From Basidiobolus meristosporus CBS 931.73 (Eukaryota > Basidiobolomycota > Basidiobolomycetes > Basidiobolales > Basidiobolaceae): DNA of 64,000 nt. The translations under genes and the position numbers were made by a program. This document shows positions 11,946 to 23,899 of this stretch, piece after piece. Position 1 is the stretch's first letter, and every line of letters begins with the position of its first letter. The notes below the pieces were generated by a model that searched no databases, was not told the origin of the DNA, and was given only the letters and a program-made list of their open reading frames with translations. The stretch is from NCBI GenBank assembly GCA_002104905.1, contig MCFE01000100.1:108447-172446 (forward strand). The letters are read 5' to 3'.

Positions 11946-12293
11946 TGTTGTAAGAGTTTTGGAGATATTGGAAGTGATTGGGAGAACAAGTAGATTATGT
12001 GGTTTTCACTTGATGATTTATTGAATGTAAAGTAGTATTTATACTTTTACATGATCTTGGCTTTACAAATATGTAAAATAGGCTAATGCAGGTCCCAAGA
12101 ACATGTGTGCAAAGTTTGGGGCTGTTTGGACAACTTTGAGAATTTGCATGTTGTAGGTACCTGGTATTTTGGTGAAAATATTTTAAGTAAATCCCAACAA
12201 GGAATTTGGTTGGTATTCACTAGGATTTGAAGGTAATGATCCAAGTGACTAAGCTAGGTGAATATTTAGGTGGAATTACAAATTTTTTCAACA
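11946..12293 (-). repeat. Copia 5' LTR
   Basis: A 348-base repeat matching 7,612-7,960 with the same TGTTG...CAACA ends. Scattered base differences between the two LTRs show that the insertion is not brand new. Confidence 0.85.
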
Positions 12294-12861
12294 TATTCAA
12301 CATAAGATGAACATACTGCACTGTGTATCTGAGCTCAAATGAGATACCAATAGTATCCTGCTGACTCATATCACTGATGAGGCCAAGACATGCAGCCAGC
12401 ATGTGAAGATTGAAGAGGTGAAACTGTCACAGTCACTGATCATCACACAAAAGGTGATAAAAATACAACCTGCCTGTGAGATGGTGATCTTGTAAGAGAC
12501 ACCCATAGCTTGTTTGACAAATGAGTATATGATAACCCCAACAAAGGTATTGGACCATCTAGTAGGAATCTCAGTCCTTAAAGCATCAATACCACCAAAA
12601 TTTGAAGAGCAAAGCTTGAACTGCTTAGTAGTTAATCACATACAATGCACAGTGATACTACCTAGAGGAGTGTTGTTGTTGAACATACAAGAAGTTGACG
12701 GTAACAACCAAGTACCACCTACAGGCAAAGAGCCAAAAGAGGAGCCCCCTGAGCTGGATGTGGACCCTGGTCCACCTCCTGTGCTACAGGATAAATACCT
12801 AGAAGGAATACACCCACCTGTCCATGTATTCTCTAAGAACCAGGTGGAATTACAAACTCTT
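12294..12861 (+). other. Degenerate stretch with a weak pol-like ORF
   Basis: A plus-strand frame is open from 12,514 to 12,909 (131 codons). Its proline/acidic middle and a LEGIHPPVHVFSK segment vaguely resemble the linker between protease and RT in Gypsy elements, and its end runs into an LTR fragment. No catalytic motif is present. I treat it as likely transposon debris, not a gene. Confidence 0.3.
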
Positions 12862-13075
12862 ACAACAAGAACAACTAGATTAGCTGGTTTTCACCTAATA
12901 ATCTATTGAGTGTAAAAGTAATGTCTATACTTTTACATAAACCTGGCAAAAATAGCCCATAGAATATGCTTAGGAAGGTACCAAAAGCATATGAGCAAAG
13001 TTTGGAGCTGTTTGGACAACCTTAAGAAATCATGTGTTCTAGGTGCCTGACATTTGTTGTGATTATCATGTTGTC
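12862..13075 (-). repeat. Diverged Copia-family LTR fragment
   Basis: Matches the middle of the Copia LTR (AGAACAA..TAGATTA, GGTTTTCAC, ATTGAGTGTAAAAG, the AAAGTTTGGAGCTGTTTGG block) in the same orientation as 7,612-7,960, but is clearly more diverged and truncated at both ends. Confidence 0.65.
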
Positions 13076-13368
13076 ACCTAGATATTCATACTAACTAACT
13101 CACATAGATCTTATTCTGTGATTAGCATTCTGTCCTGACCAGACTTCTTGTTGGGACCTGGAATATTTTCAGCAAATTATCAGGTACCCAGATTATGACC
13201 TTTCTCAAGGTTATCCAAAAGACCCCAAGCTTTGCACACATATTCTTGGGACCTTGCTAAGCATATGCTATGTGCTGTTTTTGCCAAGACTATGTTAAAG
13301 TATAAACATTACTTTTACATTCAATAAATTATCAAGTGAAAACCAGCTAATCTAGATGTTCTTGTTGA
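13076..13368 (+). repeat. Copia-family LTR, inverted
   Basis: Reverse complement of the same LTR family: the CCCCAAGCTTTGCACACAT block is followed by TTTTACATTCAATAAATTATC and then GAAAACCAGCTAATCTAGAT, ending in CTTGTTG. It lies head-on against the fragment at 12,862-13,075, forming an imperfect inverted repeat. Confidence 0.65.
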
Positions 13369-13560
13369 AAAAATTTGTAATTCCACCTAAATATTCACCC
13401 AAGTCACTTGGATCATTACCCACAAATCTTATAGAATTCTGACCAAACTCCTTGTTGGGATTTACTTGGAATATCTTCATCAAAACATTAGGTACCCAGA
13501 ACATGAAAATTCCCAAGGTTGTCCAAGCAGCCCCAAACTTTGCCCACATGCCCTAAGGAG
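13369..13560 (+). repeat. Copia-family LTR fragment, inverted
   Basis: Starts with AAAATTTGTAATTCCACC and runs through CCTTGTTGGGATTTACTTGG to the CCCCAAACTTTGCCCACATG block, that is, one part of the LTR family in inverted orientation. It ends at the boundary of the gene island. Confidence 0.65.
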
Positions 13561-14316
13561 GATCGATAACCAGAGCTGGGGTCCTCAGGGAGCGGGATAA
13601 AGCAGAAATAATGCCATGAGGATCATTATATGTGTGGAGGGATAGATTACGCATGGGCATCCATCGAGCGGTTTCGTGATAAGAGCAGAAGATTGAATAT
13701 TGTTATGGATTGGTAGAGAATGTTGGTGCCAAACACCCCCCCCCTCCAAGGTTTTGTGGCAACTGACATTAGGTTTGGGTGCGATTGAGGAAGTGTGGGC
13801 ATGGTATTGAATATATTACAGAAGGGCATGGTGCAGCGAGCACAGAGGTTTGAGTGATTGGCCAAATCTGCGGAGTTGAAGAATCATCTAAAATTATGAA
13901 ATTCGCTGACATATTGTACGATCGGCCGGGCACACCCTCCGATGTCGTTGGCAACACTCTGGACCTTCGAAACCGAACCCATGGCAATCTCGGAGGCTAC
14001 CAGAGCCATGAGGTCGGGAAGGCAGCCAAGGTTTGGAAGCGACGGGGATCCTCAATAATAGTACAACTTTATAGTGGTTTCTGAATACATAAGGTGAGCT
14101 AGACTTGCAAGTTAGAGATAGACTGGATAGTGTCACATAAAATACATTTTTCATGATCAAAAACTAAACGTAGGCGTGGGAGTGGGAGTGGGAGTGAGAG
14201 TGAGAGTGGTGGAGGTGAGGTACGGTGAGGTTCGGTTGGGTGCGGTGCGGTGCGGTGAAGAATCACTAAAAAATTGGATATAAAACACGAAATGAAAGGG
14301 ATTCCATCGGTGAGAT
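13561..14316. other. Intergenic edge of the gene island
   Basis: No convincing gene. It contains a low-complexity stretch (about 14,170-14,265) of GGGAGT/GAGAGT units followed by GGTGCGGTGCGGT repeats; on the minus strand this is CACTC/CCGCAC-rich and lies in the likely 3' untranslated region of the PUF gene. Short overlapping frames here disagree with each other and have no recognisable domain. Confidence 0.5.
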
Positions 14317-16999
14317 TCAGTAGAATGGATAGCGCATGTTGTTGACCTTCATGGGATGCTTGTAGTCTGCTCGGATCCCCTGATACCCGGAGTGGTTCAT
14401 CGGGACCGAAGTTGGCGGGGGGTAGGCGCCGTTCGAGTGGCTCGGCTCCCTCAGAAGCTTCCCTTGGATCCGCTTGCCGTAGGGGGTGTTCTTGATGAAG
14501 GGGATCATGGGCTTGATGCACTCGACCAACTGGGTTCGTTGCACCGGATCCGCGTAATCGAGCGCCGTCTGAACCACGTAGTTGGCGAACGAGTCTCGGA
14601 GCAGCTTTTCCAACTGCTCCGGGTTCAGGAGCTCCTCGATCAAGCCTTTGCGGGTCTCGGGGTCGGCGACTCGGATGCACTTCTCGATCACGTTCGAGCT
14701 GAACTTCTGCACCGAGAGAACACACACGCTGCCCCAGAAGGTTCGGATCAAGGGGCTGGAGAACTGCTCCTCCCCCAGGTCCAGCACGTACTGGACCACG
14801 TAGTTGCCAAAGGGGTCCTGCACAAGCTGTAACCCATTGGCCGTGATCTCGTTGATCAGCTGGGCCTTCTGGGCGGGGGAAGCGTAGTCGATACACCTCT
14901 GGAACACGCAGCACCCGTGACGATGTGAGGCCACCTCGACGCAATGGCGGCTCACGGCGTCGTAGATGAACTGTTTGTTCTCCGGCAGCATGGAGTTCAG
15001 GCACTTCTGGATCACATGATTCCCGTTGAGGTCCTTGATCAAGGGGACAACGCTCGGGGTCAGCGCAGCTATGACCAGCTGGATCTGCGTGGGGTTCGAC
15101 AGGAACTCGATCAGCTTCTGGGCCGCGCGTGTTCCATGCATGTTTAGCGAGATGTTCACCAGCTCGGGTGCCACCTTGCCAACGAGGACGGTCCTCTGCT
15201 CGTCACTGGAGTACTCGAGCAGTTTCTGGCACAGGTAGTTCCCGAATGGGTCGGTCATGAGATCCACGAAATACCCGTTCACCTCGTCGAAGATCAGGTC
15301 GGTGTACGCCGGGTTCTGCTCCTCGAGTTTCTTCTGCAGGTAGCGGCACCCATGCTGGTCCCGGCACAACCCATGGACCTCCCCCATAAGGCTCTCCAGG
15401 CTGACCCCTTGGAACCGGCTCATCAGCTCGACATCGTTGGCGGATTTTTTGTGGCCCCCCTTGTTGGAGGATGGCTTGCCGTTCTTTCCGACCGCCTGGC
15501 CTGCCTTGGAGTAACCGTAACCGCTGTGGTGGTTGTTGATGGCCAGGCTCGCTGCCCCAAACTCTCCCTTGTAATGGCCCTCGTGGTAGCTGCCACCGCG
15601 CACCAACTTGGGCACCAGGTGACTGGGCTCCATGTCGTGACCGAAAGCCGACTGTTTGCGCATCCCTGGCCCCTGCTTCAGGTATTGGTGGCGGACGTCG
15701 TGTTCGTCTAGAACTGAGTAGCCATCGTCAAAGAAATCCGGAGTAAACAGGTTGTGACTCCGGGTCGAGCTGGGCACAGAGATCAAGTCGTTGTATGCGG
15801 TTAGATTCCCTCGGATGGGCTGGCTGTTCACCCTTCCAGAGGAAACAAAAGCTCCCCAATCGGCTCCGTGGACATCCTCAGACACCGCCAATGGATGGGG
15901 GACACCCGAGAATGAGGAAGTGGTGGAAAGCTACATCAGAGAGACAGTCAGGTTAGACTATGTGTGGAGGGAATCAGCTGCGCGTAGACGCTTACCTTGG
16001 CTGGGAATCTGTCCGCCTCATTGTGCATACGAGGGTTTCTATGGGCAAAAGCACCGCCTAAAAATCAGGTTAGAATCCGTTCGAAGTGGCCAGGTGAACT
16101 TCTTGCCGTACCTTGATGAATGAAATTGCTGTCAAAGACGGACGCCAACCCACTGTGCCCATTCAGATTGGAATGCAAATCGTTGGTGGTGCTGTTGTAC
16201 AGAATCTTGCTATCGTTCAGGTAGGATGCTCTGTTTAATGGACCGGTTAGACCTTGGGGTGCTGTGGAAGTGGCTCGCTGGATGGAAACTAACTCTTTTA
16301 GCTGATGCGGGTTCTCCTCGAGGTTGAGCTTATCGAAGCTTTCCCAAATATTAGTATCATCGCTGGGGAAACGCTTGTACAGGGTGTGGCTGCGAGTAGG
16401 TCCTTCAGCGCCCTGAGGGTCCATACCACGTCTATGCGAGAGTCCAGCATACTGCTCAGAGAAATCCGACTCCTGTGCCAGCATCTCGTTGTTGAAAGTA
16501 GATGGCATAGTATTGGCACGGTGTCTATTCTCAAGAAACACCGCCTTAGGTGGGGGAAGGTCAGATTGCAGCCTAGGAATACCAAAGTAGGACTACGTTT
16601 CATTAATCTAGATGCTCACAGAAGAGTAAGCGAAAGGGGAGTGTAGGTTACCTGTCGGGTAGCATCCTCGACCGGGCTGTCGAAGACGGTCCCGCGACGA
16701 TCGTACGGGGTCGCTTGGAAGATCTCCTCGTTGGGACTGAAGGGGCTTTCGCGAAGGAAGTCGATCGAGGGATTGTTCGGATTGGGAGGCAAATCCTCCC
16801 GCGGGGAGAGCAACCTTTCACGCGAATTGGGCCGCTTTACGCGAACATCCAAAACCTCACCAGGCGTAAAATCGGTATGCCGCTGAAGCAGGCCATCGCT
16901 CACTTTTAGGCTGAGAATGCCGGGCTTTCTTTTCGAAGCCTCATCAAGAGCGCTTTGGTCAGGCCCGCTTGAATCGAGGACAGTGCGTTCTTTCGACAT
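14317..16999 (-). CDS. Pumilio/PUF-family RNA-binding protein
   Basis: Four exons fit the splice signals and phase: 16,999-16,652, 16,544-16,112, 16,057-15,996 and 15,930-14,317, giving 818 residues. The C-terminal 350 residues are a Pumilio homology domain with about eight PUF repeats, for example FGNYLCQKLLEY, HGTRAAQKLIE, NGNHVIQKCLN, HGCCVFQRCIDYA, FGNYVVQYVLD and FANYVVQTALDYA. Each carries the helix whose side chains contact one RNA base. PUF proteins bind 3' UTRs and repress or localise mRNAs. The N-terminal 450 residues are low-complexity and unstructured, as is usual. The acceptor of exon 2 was chosen because it keeps phase after a pyrimidine tract; a nearby AG would give a stop. The PUF identity is firm; which subfamily is not. 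Confidence 0.93.
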
Positions 17000-17842
17000 G
17001 GATTGTCAGCTTTCTAGGAAACCCTGGGCGTACTTGTCGGGGTAATGTACAGTACTATGAGGAAGTCAAAAACATCCCATTAAAATCGGGCCAAACAGAA
17101 GAAAACGTCGACAGGGCAGAAAAGAGCCGCCAGCACTACGTGCGCCCAGATCTGAGAGTGGGGAATACTTACGTGGAAAGAGAAACCGGTGGTCTGTGGA
17201 GTTGGGTAAATAGAATATCGAGGTTGCCGACAGATATTAGAGAAAATATAGTATACAAAGTGGAATTCTAACGACAGAGAGAACAAGCTCACCAAAGCAA
17301 GGATTTTGGTCAAATTAAGAAATTACGAAAAAGACAAAAACAAGATGGTGGTATTTGTGCAATTGTAAGTGGGTGTTGGGTCTCTGGGTAATTGGCGCGA
17401 TTCCGATGGATTTGCCCATCAATTTGGCCATCCTTGGACAATCCCATGTTATTCCTCAGAAATCATCGGATGGATTTGGGGTTGGGTGGTACAAGCCAGA
17501 CGGACTGGTAAACAAATGGAATTGCGCATCCAGCGGGACGCGATCTTGACTCGCGCAACAAATCTCCATCCTCAAAATGGACTTACCATATGCGGCCTGG
17601 GTGTGCTGGATCAGGCATGTGCGTTCCCAGCAGAAACCATGTTCCGAGTGAGACGAGGAGTGGCAAATGGCGATCGCCGAAACACAGTGAACAGGAACAC
17701 ATGTTGGATTAAGATTCATTTTAATGAAATTGAGGTTTGGTGAGAATGCTGGAAGACCGTCAAGAGCAATGTAAAGTGGGATTTCTACAGGAAAGGGTAA
17801 GGGTGTGGCATGGTCATGGTCATGGGAGTAGAAAGAAGGCAT
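17000..17842. other. Intergenic region between PUF and RIP1
   Basis: Upstream region of the PUF gene and 3' flank of RIP1, both on the minus strand. Open frames on both strands are short and without motifs. I see no RNA gene or repeat. Confidence 0.5.
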
Positions 17843-18596
17843 CTATCCGATGATGAGCTGGTTGCCATCGATAGTATATTCAGGGATTTCCAAGTTAAGA
17901 GGGGCGGGTCCCTTTCTAATACGTCCAGAGATGTCGTAGTGGGAGCCGTGGCAAGGGCAATACCAGCCTCCGTAGTCTCCGGCCTCACCAATGGGTACAC
18001 AGCCCAAATGGGTGCAGATACCAAGCATGATCATCCACTCGGGCTGTTTGGCACGCTCGGAATCTTGTTGGGGGTCTCTGAGTTCAGACACGTTCACCGA
18101 GTTGGCTTCGTTGATCTCAGCTGGGGTTCTGTGACGGATGAACACTGGCTTACCACGCCATTTGACGACGACGTTCTTGCCTTCGGGGATGTTGGCCAAA
18201 TCAACCTCGACCTTGGCAAGGGCCAAGACATCAGCGGAGGCGCTGAGATTGGTGAGGAAGTCGTATACAGTGGCCTTGGCCATCACGGCAGTGGCTAGAC
18301 CGGTGGTTCCCACCATGAAATAACTGAAGGCTCTGCCAGAATCTTCACCAGAGTTCTCTTTCTTGTAAGCAGAGAAGTCAGGGACCACGGTGGAGTTACG
18401 GGAGTAGGAGGTGTGGCGCTGTTGGTAACCTAGGGAGATGCACCAGGAGTTGAGCGAAAAGAAGAACAGAGATGGGGATGGTTGTCGTGGTCTTACCGAA
18501 AGCCTCCTTCCTGACGATGGAGGAGCAGATGGGTTTCAGAGCAGCGGAAGCCTGAAGGGAACGCTTCGCCAAGGCAGAAGTAATCAAAGAAGCCAT
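17843..18596 (-). CDS. RIP1: Rieske iron-sulfur subunit of cytochrome bc1 (complex III)
   Basis: Two exons, 18,596-18,497 and 18,429-17,843, give 228 residues, a usual length for fungal Rieske proteins. The 2Fe-2S ligands are in CTHLGC and CPCHGSHYD near the C-terminus, with the GPAP loop after them. The N-terminus (about 50 residues, Arg/Ser/Ala-rich, few acidic residues) is a mitochondrial presequence, followed by the membrane anchor around FSYFMVGTTGLATAVMA. The protein passes electrons from ubiquinol to cytochrome c1 in the inner membrane. The ATG at 18,596 is used; a GTG two codons upstream is not. It faces RRF1 across a 508-base divergent promoter. Confidence 0.97.
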
Positions 18597-19104
18597 CACT
18601 AAGGGTTGGGAAAACTAACGAGACAAAGGTAAGGGAAACCTCGGGGTTAGGACAATCAAACTGAGCTAGAGGTTTTCAGAAAATCCAAATACCAAAAATG
18701 GCTTTCACTGCGGGAAAGAATTTGCTACTGAGGCTGGCTCAAATTTCTCCTATTTCACAACGACCCACTCAGCATGTTGGGCCCCCACATCCCCGATCTT
18801 TTTTCACCCAGAATTTATTACTGGTCGTGGTGAAGCCCCAAACAAGTCACAAAGATTAGTGGCCCTTCCCCAAATTATATTACCACCCCGCTGCAAGCCT
18901 AGACTCGAATTTGGGCCCCCAAATCTTGATTTTCCACAAGAGGTTTAGACGATCGAGTTAACCAGGGAATTATGCTTGGTTGTCAAATGCCAAAGATCTA
19001 CAAATCCCAAGTTACACGGCATCATGAAAATTTTGAATGGATGAGAGAGCAAACATGTTCGGTCGCTAATATTAAGCTGGAGATTGGAGTGACACTGGGC
19101 AACC
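18597..19104. promoter_or_regulatory. Divergent promoter region RIP1/RRF1
   Basis: A 508-base gap between the start codons of two nuclear genes for mitochondrial proteins, transcribed away from each other. No clear TATA box is seen. A shared control region is inferred from layout only. Confidence 0.4.
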
Positions 19105-19986
19105 ATGTCTTTCTTGAGCAGTGCCCTTAGACCACTTACCCCCGCCACCGCTCGCTTCGTGTCGGGCCGAGTGGGCGTTTCCCTACTAACACACCATACC
19201 AACTCGCTCCACCTTGAATACCAACAGCAGCGTGGCTATGCCAAGAAGAAGGGTGGGAAAGGCAAGAAGGGCGAGGAGCAAGAATCGGCCTCGGACGCCC
19301 CCGCCGCTCCTGAGTTCGATTTGTCCAAGTTTGAAGCCAAATTTGCTGATAGTGTCGAGGCGTTGAAGAGAGAATTCAACTCCATGCGTATTGGAAGAGC
19401 GAATCCTGGTACATAGCGTTGGGCTCGTTCGAAAAGAGGCAAAAGAGATTCTAACTTCCAACCTTGTAGCCATTCTGGATAGCGTCGTAGTTCCAGTGGA
19501 CGAAGGAACTTTCCCCCTGAATCAGCTAGCCCAAGTTGTCGTCAAGGATCCTCAAAATCTTATCGTCAACGTCTACGACAGCGAGGTAAGCTAGCAGAAG
19601 TTTCCCCCAGAGGCGTGTCCTTGTCGACTAACGCCGGTGGTGATTGTTAGACTCTTTCAGCAGTGGATAAAGCGATCCGTATCGCCGGCCTGAATCTGAA
19701 CCCCGTGATTGACAACAAGATTATTCGAGTTCCTATCCCCAAACTCAACAAGGAGTTCCGGGAAAATCTGATCAAGATGGCAGGAAAGACCTCGGAGAAA
19801 GCCAAGATGTCAGTTCGTAACGTGCGCCAGGACGCTCTGAAGCAGGTGAAGAAGGAGAAGAGCAACGGAGCATCAGAAGACGACATCAAGAAGCTAGAAA
19901 AGAAGGTGCAAGCCATCGTGGACAAAGTGTCCAAGGAAATAGAAGACATCCACAAAGCCAAGTCCAACGAGATCATGAAGAGTTAA
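19105..19986 (+). CDS. RRF1: Mitochondrial ribosome recycling factor
   Basis: Three exons, 19,105-19,408, 19,470-19,585 and 19,651-19,986, encode 251 residues. After a basic mitochondrial targeting sequence (about 60 residues ending near GYAKKKGGKGKK) comes the RRF fold: the FNSMRIGRANPG helix motif, the LDSVVVPVDEG strand, the Q.A.VVVKDPQNLIVNVYD region, IRIAGLNLNPV, the IRVPIPKLNKEFRENLIK motif, and the long C-terminal helix rich in Lys and Glu. RRF splits post-termination ribosomes with EF-G2. The protein is longer than bacterial RRF (about 185) by its presequence. The head-to-head neighbour RIP1 is also mitochondrial. Confidence 0.95.
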
Positions 19987-20294
19987 CTCGGACGCATCCG
20001 CCACCCACCACCCACTACCCACACCCCATACATCCATTCGAGCAAACATTTCTACAAAAGGCTTATATAGATTTATATGTTGTTGATTATCATGCTTGAA
20101 GTAAAATGAACTAGGCATGAGCTCCAATATATTTGCACATCTGTGGTGGCTTAATCCAAATTAACTACAACAATAACATCTTCCTCTACGAATAAAAACA
20201 ATGCAAAGGTACATGAGCAGAGAGGATTCCGAGCAGAAGGGCAAAGGTTGATTACCCTAAGGTTGATTACGTCCCAAAATGATGATTACTTAGT

Positions 20295-23200
20295 TTAGTG
20301 TCTAGCTTTTTTCGGTGGTCTGGCGTTGTTTCCGTTGGCCTTGCGCTTGGTTTCTGTGGTAGGGGCACCGTGCTTCTTCTCATCATCTACAAAAGCAAAG
20401 CTTAGTTGGCCGCTGCCATGGGCTGTTCCCGTGTCCTAGCACTTACACTTTCGCGCCTTCTCTTCCAGCTCATCCCAATCCTCTCCGGATTCTTCTTCTT
20501 CTGACCCGGATCCCGAGTCGGATTCTGAGTAATCGTCCGAATCCATAGAGCTCTCCTCTGTCGAGCTCTCAGCAAAGTCATCCGACTCCATCTCGAATTC
20601 GCTCTCCATTTCTTCGGTGGCGTCGGAGTTCTCGGCATCCGAGTCGTTGCGCAAGAAGCTCCAGCCACCATCCTGGAAGAATGCTGCTGGATCCTCGTTG
20701 ATGGTTTTCATGATGGTATTCCAGTTTAGATTGAGCGGACCTTCTGTGAATGGGACATCGACCGAATCCAGCCATTCTTTGACATTGTCCAGTTGTGTCA
20801 TGGGAATGGTGTTGATGTGGAACGGCTGCCTAGAATAGTCTTTGAACACAAACACAAGGTCGAAGTTCTTCAAGCCAAACTGCACTCTTTCCAGGTGGGC
20901 GAGTTCAATGTCGGCCAGTGTGATCACCAGGAATGGTGGATCGGAGAGATGGATCAACGCCTCGGTAGTGGGCTGGAGGAGAACGTTCGTTCTGTACGGA
21001 ACCCCTTGGAACCCGAGCTCTCGGAACGGAACATCCACCTCCACTCGAGATTCGCTCAGCTCGGCGATCTTCTCGGAGAATGATCTAAACTCCTTGTTCA
21101 GCAAAGCACGACGTCTACGCTCTTCCTGCTCGGCCTCAAGTTCATCTTCATCTCCGTAGTTGTATCTGCGTCGTCTGTTGCCGGTCTCGTCGAACTGGGC
21201 ATCGGAGGCTTCACGGTAGAATTGCACATCTTTGGTCTTCTTCTTTCCAATCATAATGGGGTTCTTCAAGTGAACGTGAAGGATAACAACCAACTCGTGG
21301 TCGCATGGTTGGAAGAAGAGATGCTTGATGTTGCTAAAGAGCAGGTCGATCTTCTGCTCGTTCTTCAGTGGGGAGATGTAGCGCAAGCCGTTAACATGGA
21401 TTTCCAATTCACCAGGGATTCTCTTGCCATCCAGCACGGGTCTGGCAAACACGTCGGGGAGTCTGAAGGGTCTCTTTCCTTTGACCTCGATAAGCTTGTC
21501 CTGCTCGATGATGTCGGCCATTTCCTTCTTTTCGGCTTCGCGCTTGGCCAGGTTCTTCTTGAGGTCGAGGATGTTCTTGTAGATTTCGGTCATACGATAT
21601 GTATCGGAGCTGCGGTAGGTGAGGGCGCGAACGAAGTTGGCATTCGGGTCGTCAAATGGCATGTCTTCTTTTTTTCCAACGCCTTGACCGGGAGTCAAGA
21701 AGTTGAGACGAAGGTAAACATAGTCGCCCTCGTCGTTCTTGCTGGCATTCTTCAGGGTGGATATATGGAACGGGACCGCCAAGCCGTAGATGGGCAAGAT
21801 GATACTCTCGTTCTTGTGATCCACGACGATCCTGAGTTCCTTGACTTCCTTTGGCAGCAGTGTTTCACGCTTGTAACTCTCGTACTTCTTGAACACCGCC
21901 TTCTTGTCGTCGGCGTTTTCCTCCTTTCCTTCGGCGAATCTAGCCAAGCCCTCAGCCTGGATTTGGCCGGCAAGCTCTTTTTGATGGTCCTTTCTCTTTT
22001 GCTCAGCGCTCTCCTCGGTCTGCTCTTGGCTTCTAAACTTGCTCTTCAGGATGGCCGAGTTTTTGGGCTGCTGAGGCGCTGGCTCCGCTGCACGTTCTTT
22101 CTTGACAACCTCTTCGGCCTCCTCCTCCTCGGCATCATCCTTGAAGAAGTAGGACACATCATTCAAGCTAGCACTGCATTCGGTGAGAATGGTTGGGGAA
22201 GAATTGGTGACGCGCACTGTATCGATCAGCAGCAGTGAGTAGAGCTTGCTCTTGCTGTCGCTGGCTTTTGGATTCTCGATGTCTTGGAAGCCAAGCACCA
22301 CGATCACCGCCATCCCGCTCTTGAGAGTCCGGTTGTTTTTCCCGTTGATGATGAAGGCGGATTCTCGGAACTCGATACCGGTCACAAAGCCGCAATTTTT
22401 GACGAAATGCTTTTCCAGCTCGGGTCTCTTGGACTTGATGTAAGAGACGGCCTTCAGGTAAACATCCTTGAGCTTCACTCCATCCTTGATCGAGTCCATG
22501 ACGCGTCGTTGAAGGTCAAGCAAAAACTCGTAGTTCTTCTCTTGTGTCTAGAGGGATGCAAATGTGGTCAGGAGGCGCTCAGCATTCACTCGGAAATCCA
22601 GCTCAACGTACTTTGTTGGGGTCGATCAAGAAGGTGCGGCCGATATTGGAGCAGTACGACTTGTATCTGATTCCGAGGGAGCAAACAATGGTGCCGGCGT
22701 GGAGATTGTCGTTGTTGGAAATGGCCGACGACCGCAAGTCGTATGAGCCACCGCTCTGCACGATAGGGGAATAACACCAATCGGCTAGATCCAGCTTTGC
22801 CTAGATCCGAAACGGTTAGCCTGCTCCCATGGACAACCTGCAAGCAGACACTTACATCGGCTGGGAAACGAAGACGCTTAACAATATTTTCGTCCCAAAT
22901 CGAATTTTCCGTCAGCTCGGACAGCTTGTCGTGGGTGATTTGCTTCTCCTCGTCGATGACCGAGGACATCTCGTCTATGAAGAAGTTCTTCATGATAAGG
23001 GAGCTAAGTCTACACGCCAGCTTGGTGGTTTTCTACAACAGAACAATCGGTTATTCCCGTCTACGCCATTGCGGATCGATTAGCGGCAACTTACGATCTC
23101 CTCCTCTTCTTTCACTGCCAGCGTGGCGGCGATGGCTGGGCTAATATCGATCTCCTCAAATGTGTGGGAGCTTTCCTTCAAGATGTTTTTCCATTCGTCC

Positions 23201-23899
23201 ACAAATTTCCCTCCGACCTTGTCCTTGGCGAAGACACCAATACGCTTCTATCGTTGGGCAAAAGTCAAGGGAAATAACCGCACATGGCCGCCTTCAGCGA
23301 CCGCTGCGGAAACCAAAGAGATTCACAAAAAAGATACACCCTCGTTAGATTTGCCGATAAGCTCAATCACATTCTCAAACAACTGGCGGTTGTGAGCATC
23401 GTCCTTACTGCGCTTGTGGATTTCGATAGGCACCTGGCTGCTCCCAACCTTCAGTCCCTCCAGCAGGTTACCTGAAGAACCATCAATGCCATGCAACAGG
23501 TGCGTCTGTGTGTAAAGCAAACCTCACGAACCTTTACTAGCGCTTGTGATGAAATGGAAAGTGTCGGCCGTCACAACCAAAAGTGTGCTTGGAAACTCGT
23601 AGCCAAGCAACCAAGTCTACCATAAGGGGTGGGCTGGTTAGAAACCGAAGATCCACGTGCAGCGGAAAGGGAAAATACCTGGAGTGCGGTGGATTTCTGG
23701 TAAGGAATTTCTTCGTCCGCATTACCAGTCACCACAACAATGCTGTCTACTTGTTCGAAAGAATCGGCGGCTCCGTTCTAAAAAACAAGGCACGGTGAGT
23801 CACAACTCCACTTGGCCCCTGCAATCCACCTACTTTCCAGTATGAGAGCAATTGTCGAGCTCTCCGATGAAAAGTTCGCGCGTCCAGTTGGATACTCAT
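20295..23899 (-). CDS. SPT16: FACT complex subunit Spt16
   Basis: Nine exons join in frame: 23,899-23,834, 23,777-23,679, 23,616-23,532, 23,471-23,338, 23,247-23,095, 23,032-22,856, 22,800-22,612, 22,547-20,447 and 20,386-20,295. The product has 1,031 residues, the usual size. The order is an inactive aminopeptidase-like N-domain ([28 protein letters not shown]), a middle domain with tandem PH folds (for example [16 protein letters not shown]), and an acidic Ser/Glu/Asp C-tail that holds H2A-H2B. The last exon adds a short basic end ([17 protein letters not shown]). Spt16 with Pob3 moves nucleosomes during transcription and replication. Introns are clustered at the 5' end and the large exon covers most of the protein. 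The donor of exon 4 was set by phase. Confidence 0.96.

Larger units (their letters stand above)
7612..12293 (-). mobile_element. Ty1/Copia LTR retrotransposon, near full length
   Basis: Two LTRs of 349 and 348 bases (7,612-7,960 and 11,946-12,293), both with TGTTG...CAACA ends, enclose gag, protease, integrase, reverse transcriptase and RNase H in Ty1/Copia order on the minus strand. A polypurine-like tract (AGTGGGAGTG on the minus strand) lies just inside the 3' LTR; a sequence weakly like the usual Copia initiator-tRNA site lies inside the 5' LTR. The coding region is split by stops or shifts into four open blocks, so this copy is probably inactive. No target-site duplication is seen: flanking five-base words differ. 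Confidence 0.9.

Noticed and set aside
7607-12298. Target-site duplication for the complete Copia element
   Set aside because: The five bases before (GTACT) and after (TATTC) do not match, so none is claimed.
13854-14084. Plus-strand frame near the island border
   Set aside because: Overlaps several contradictory minus-strand frames; no motif and no conserved start.
14099-15004. A 301-codon minus-strand frame inside the PUF gene
   Set aside because: Overlaps the PUF repeats in another frame; its composition is a GC-bias artefact and PUF motifs in the real frame are unmistakable.
21222-22238. A 338-codon plus-strand frame opposite SPT16
   Set aside because: Shadow of the SPT16 main exon; no domain.
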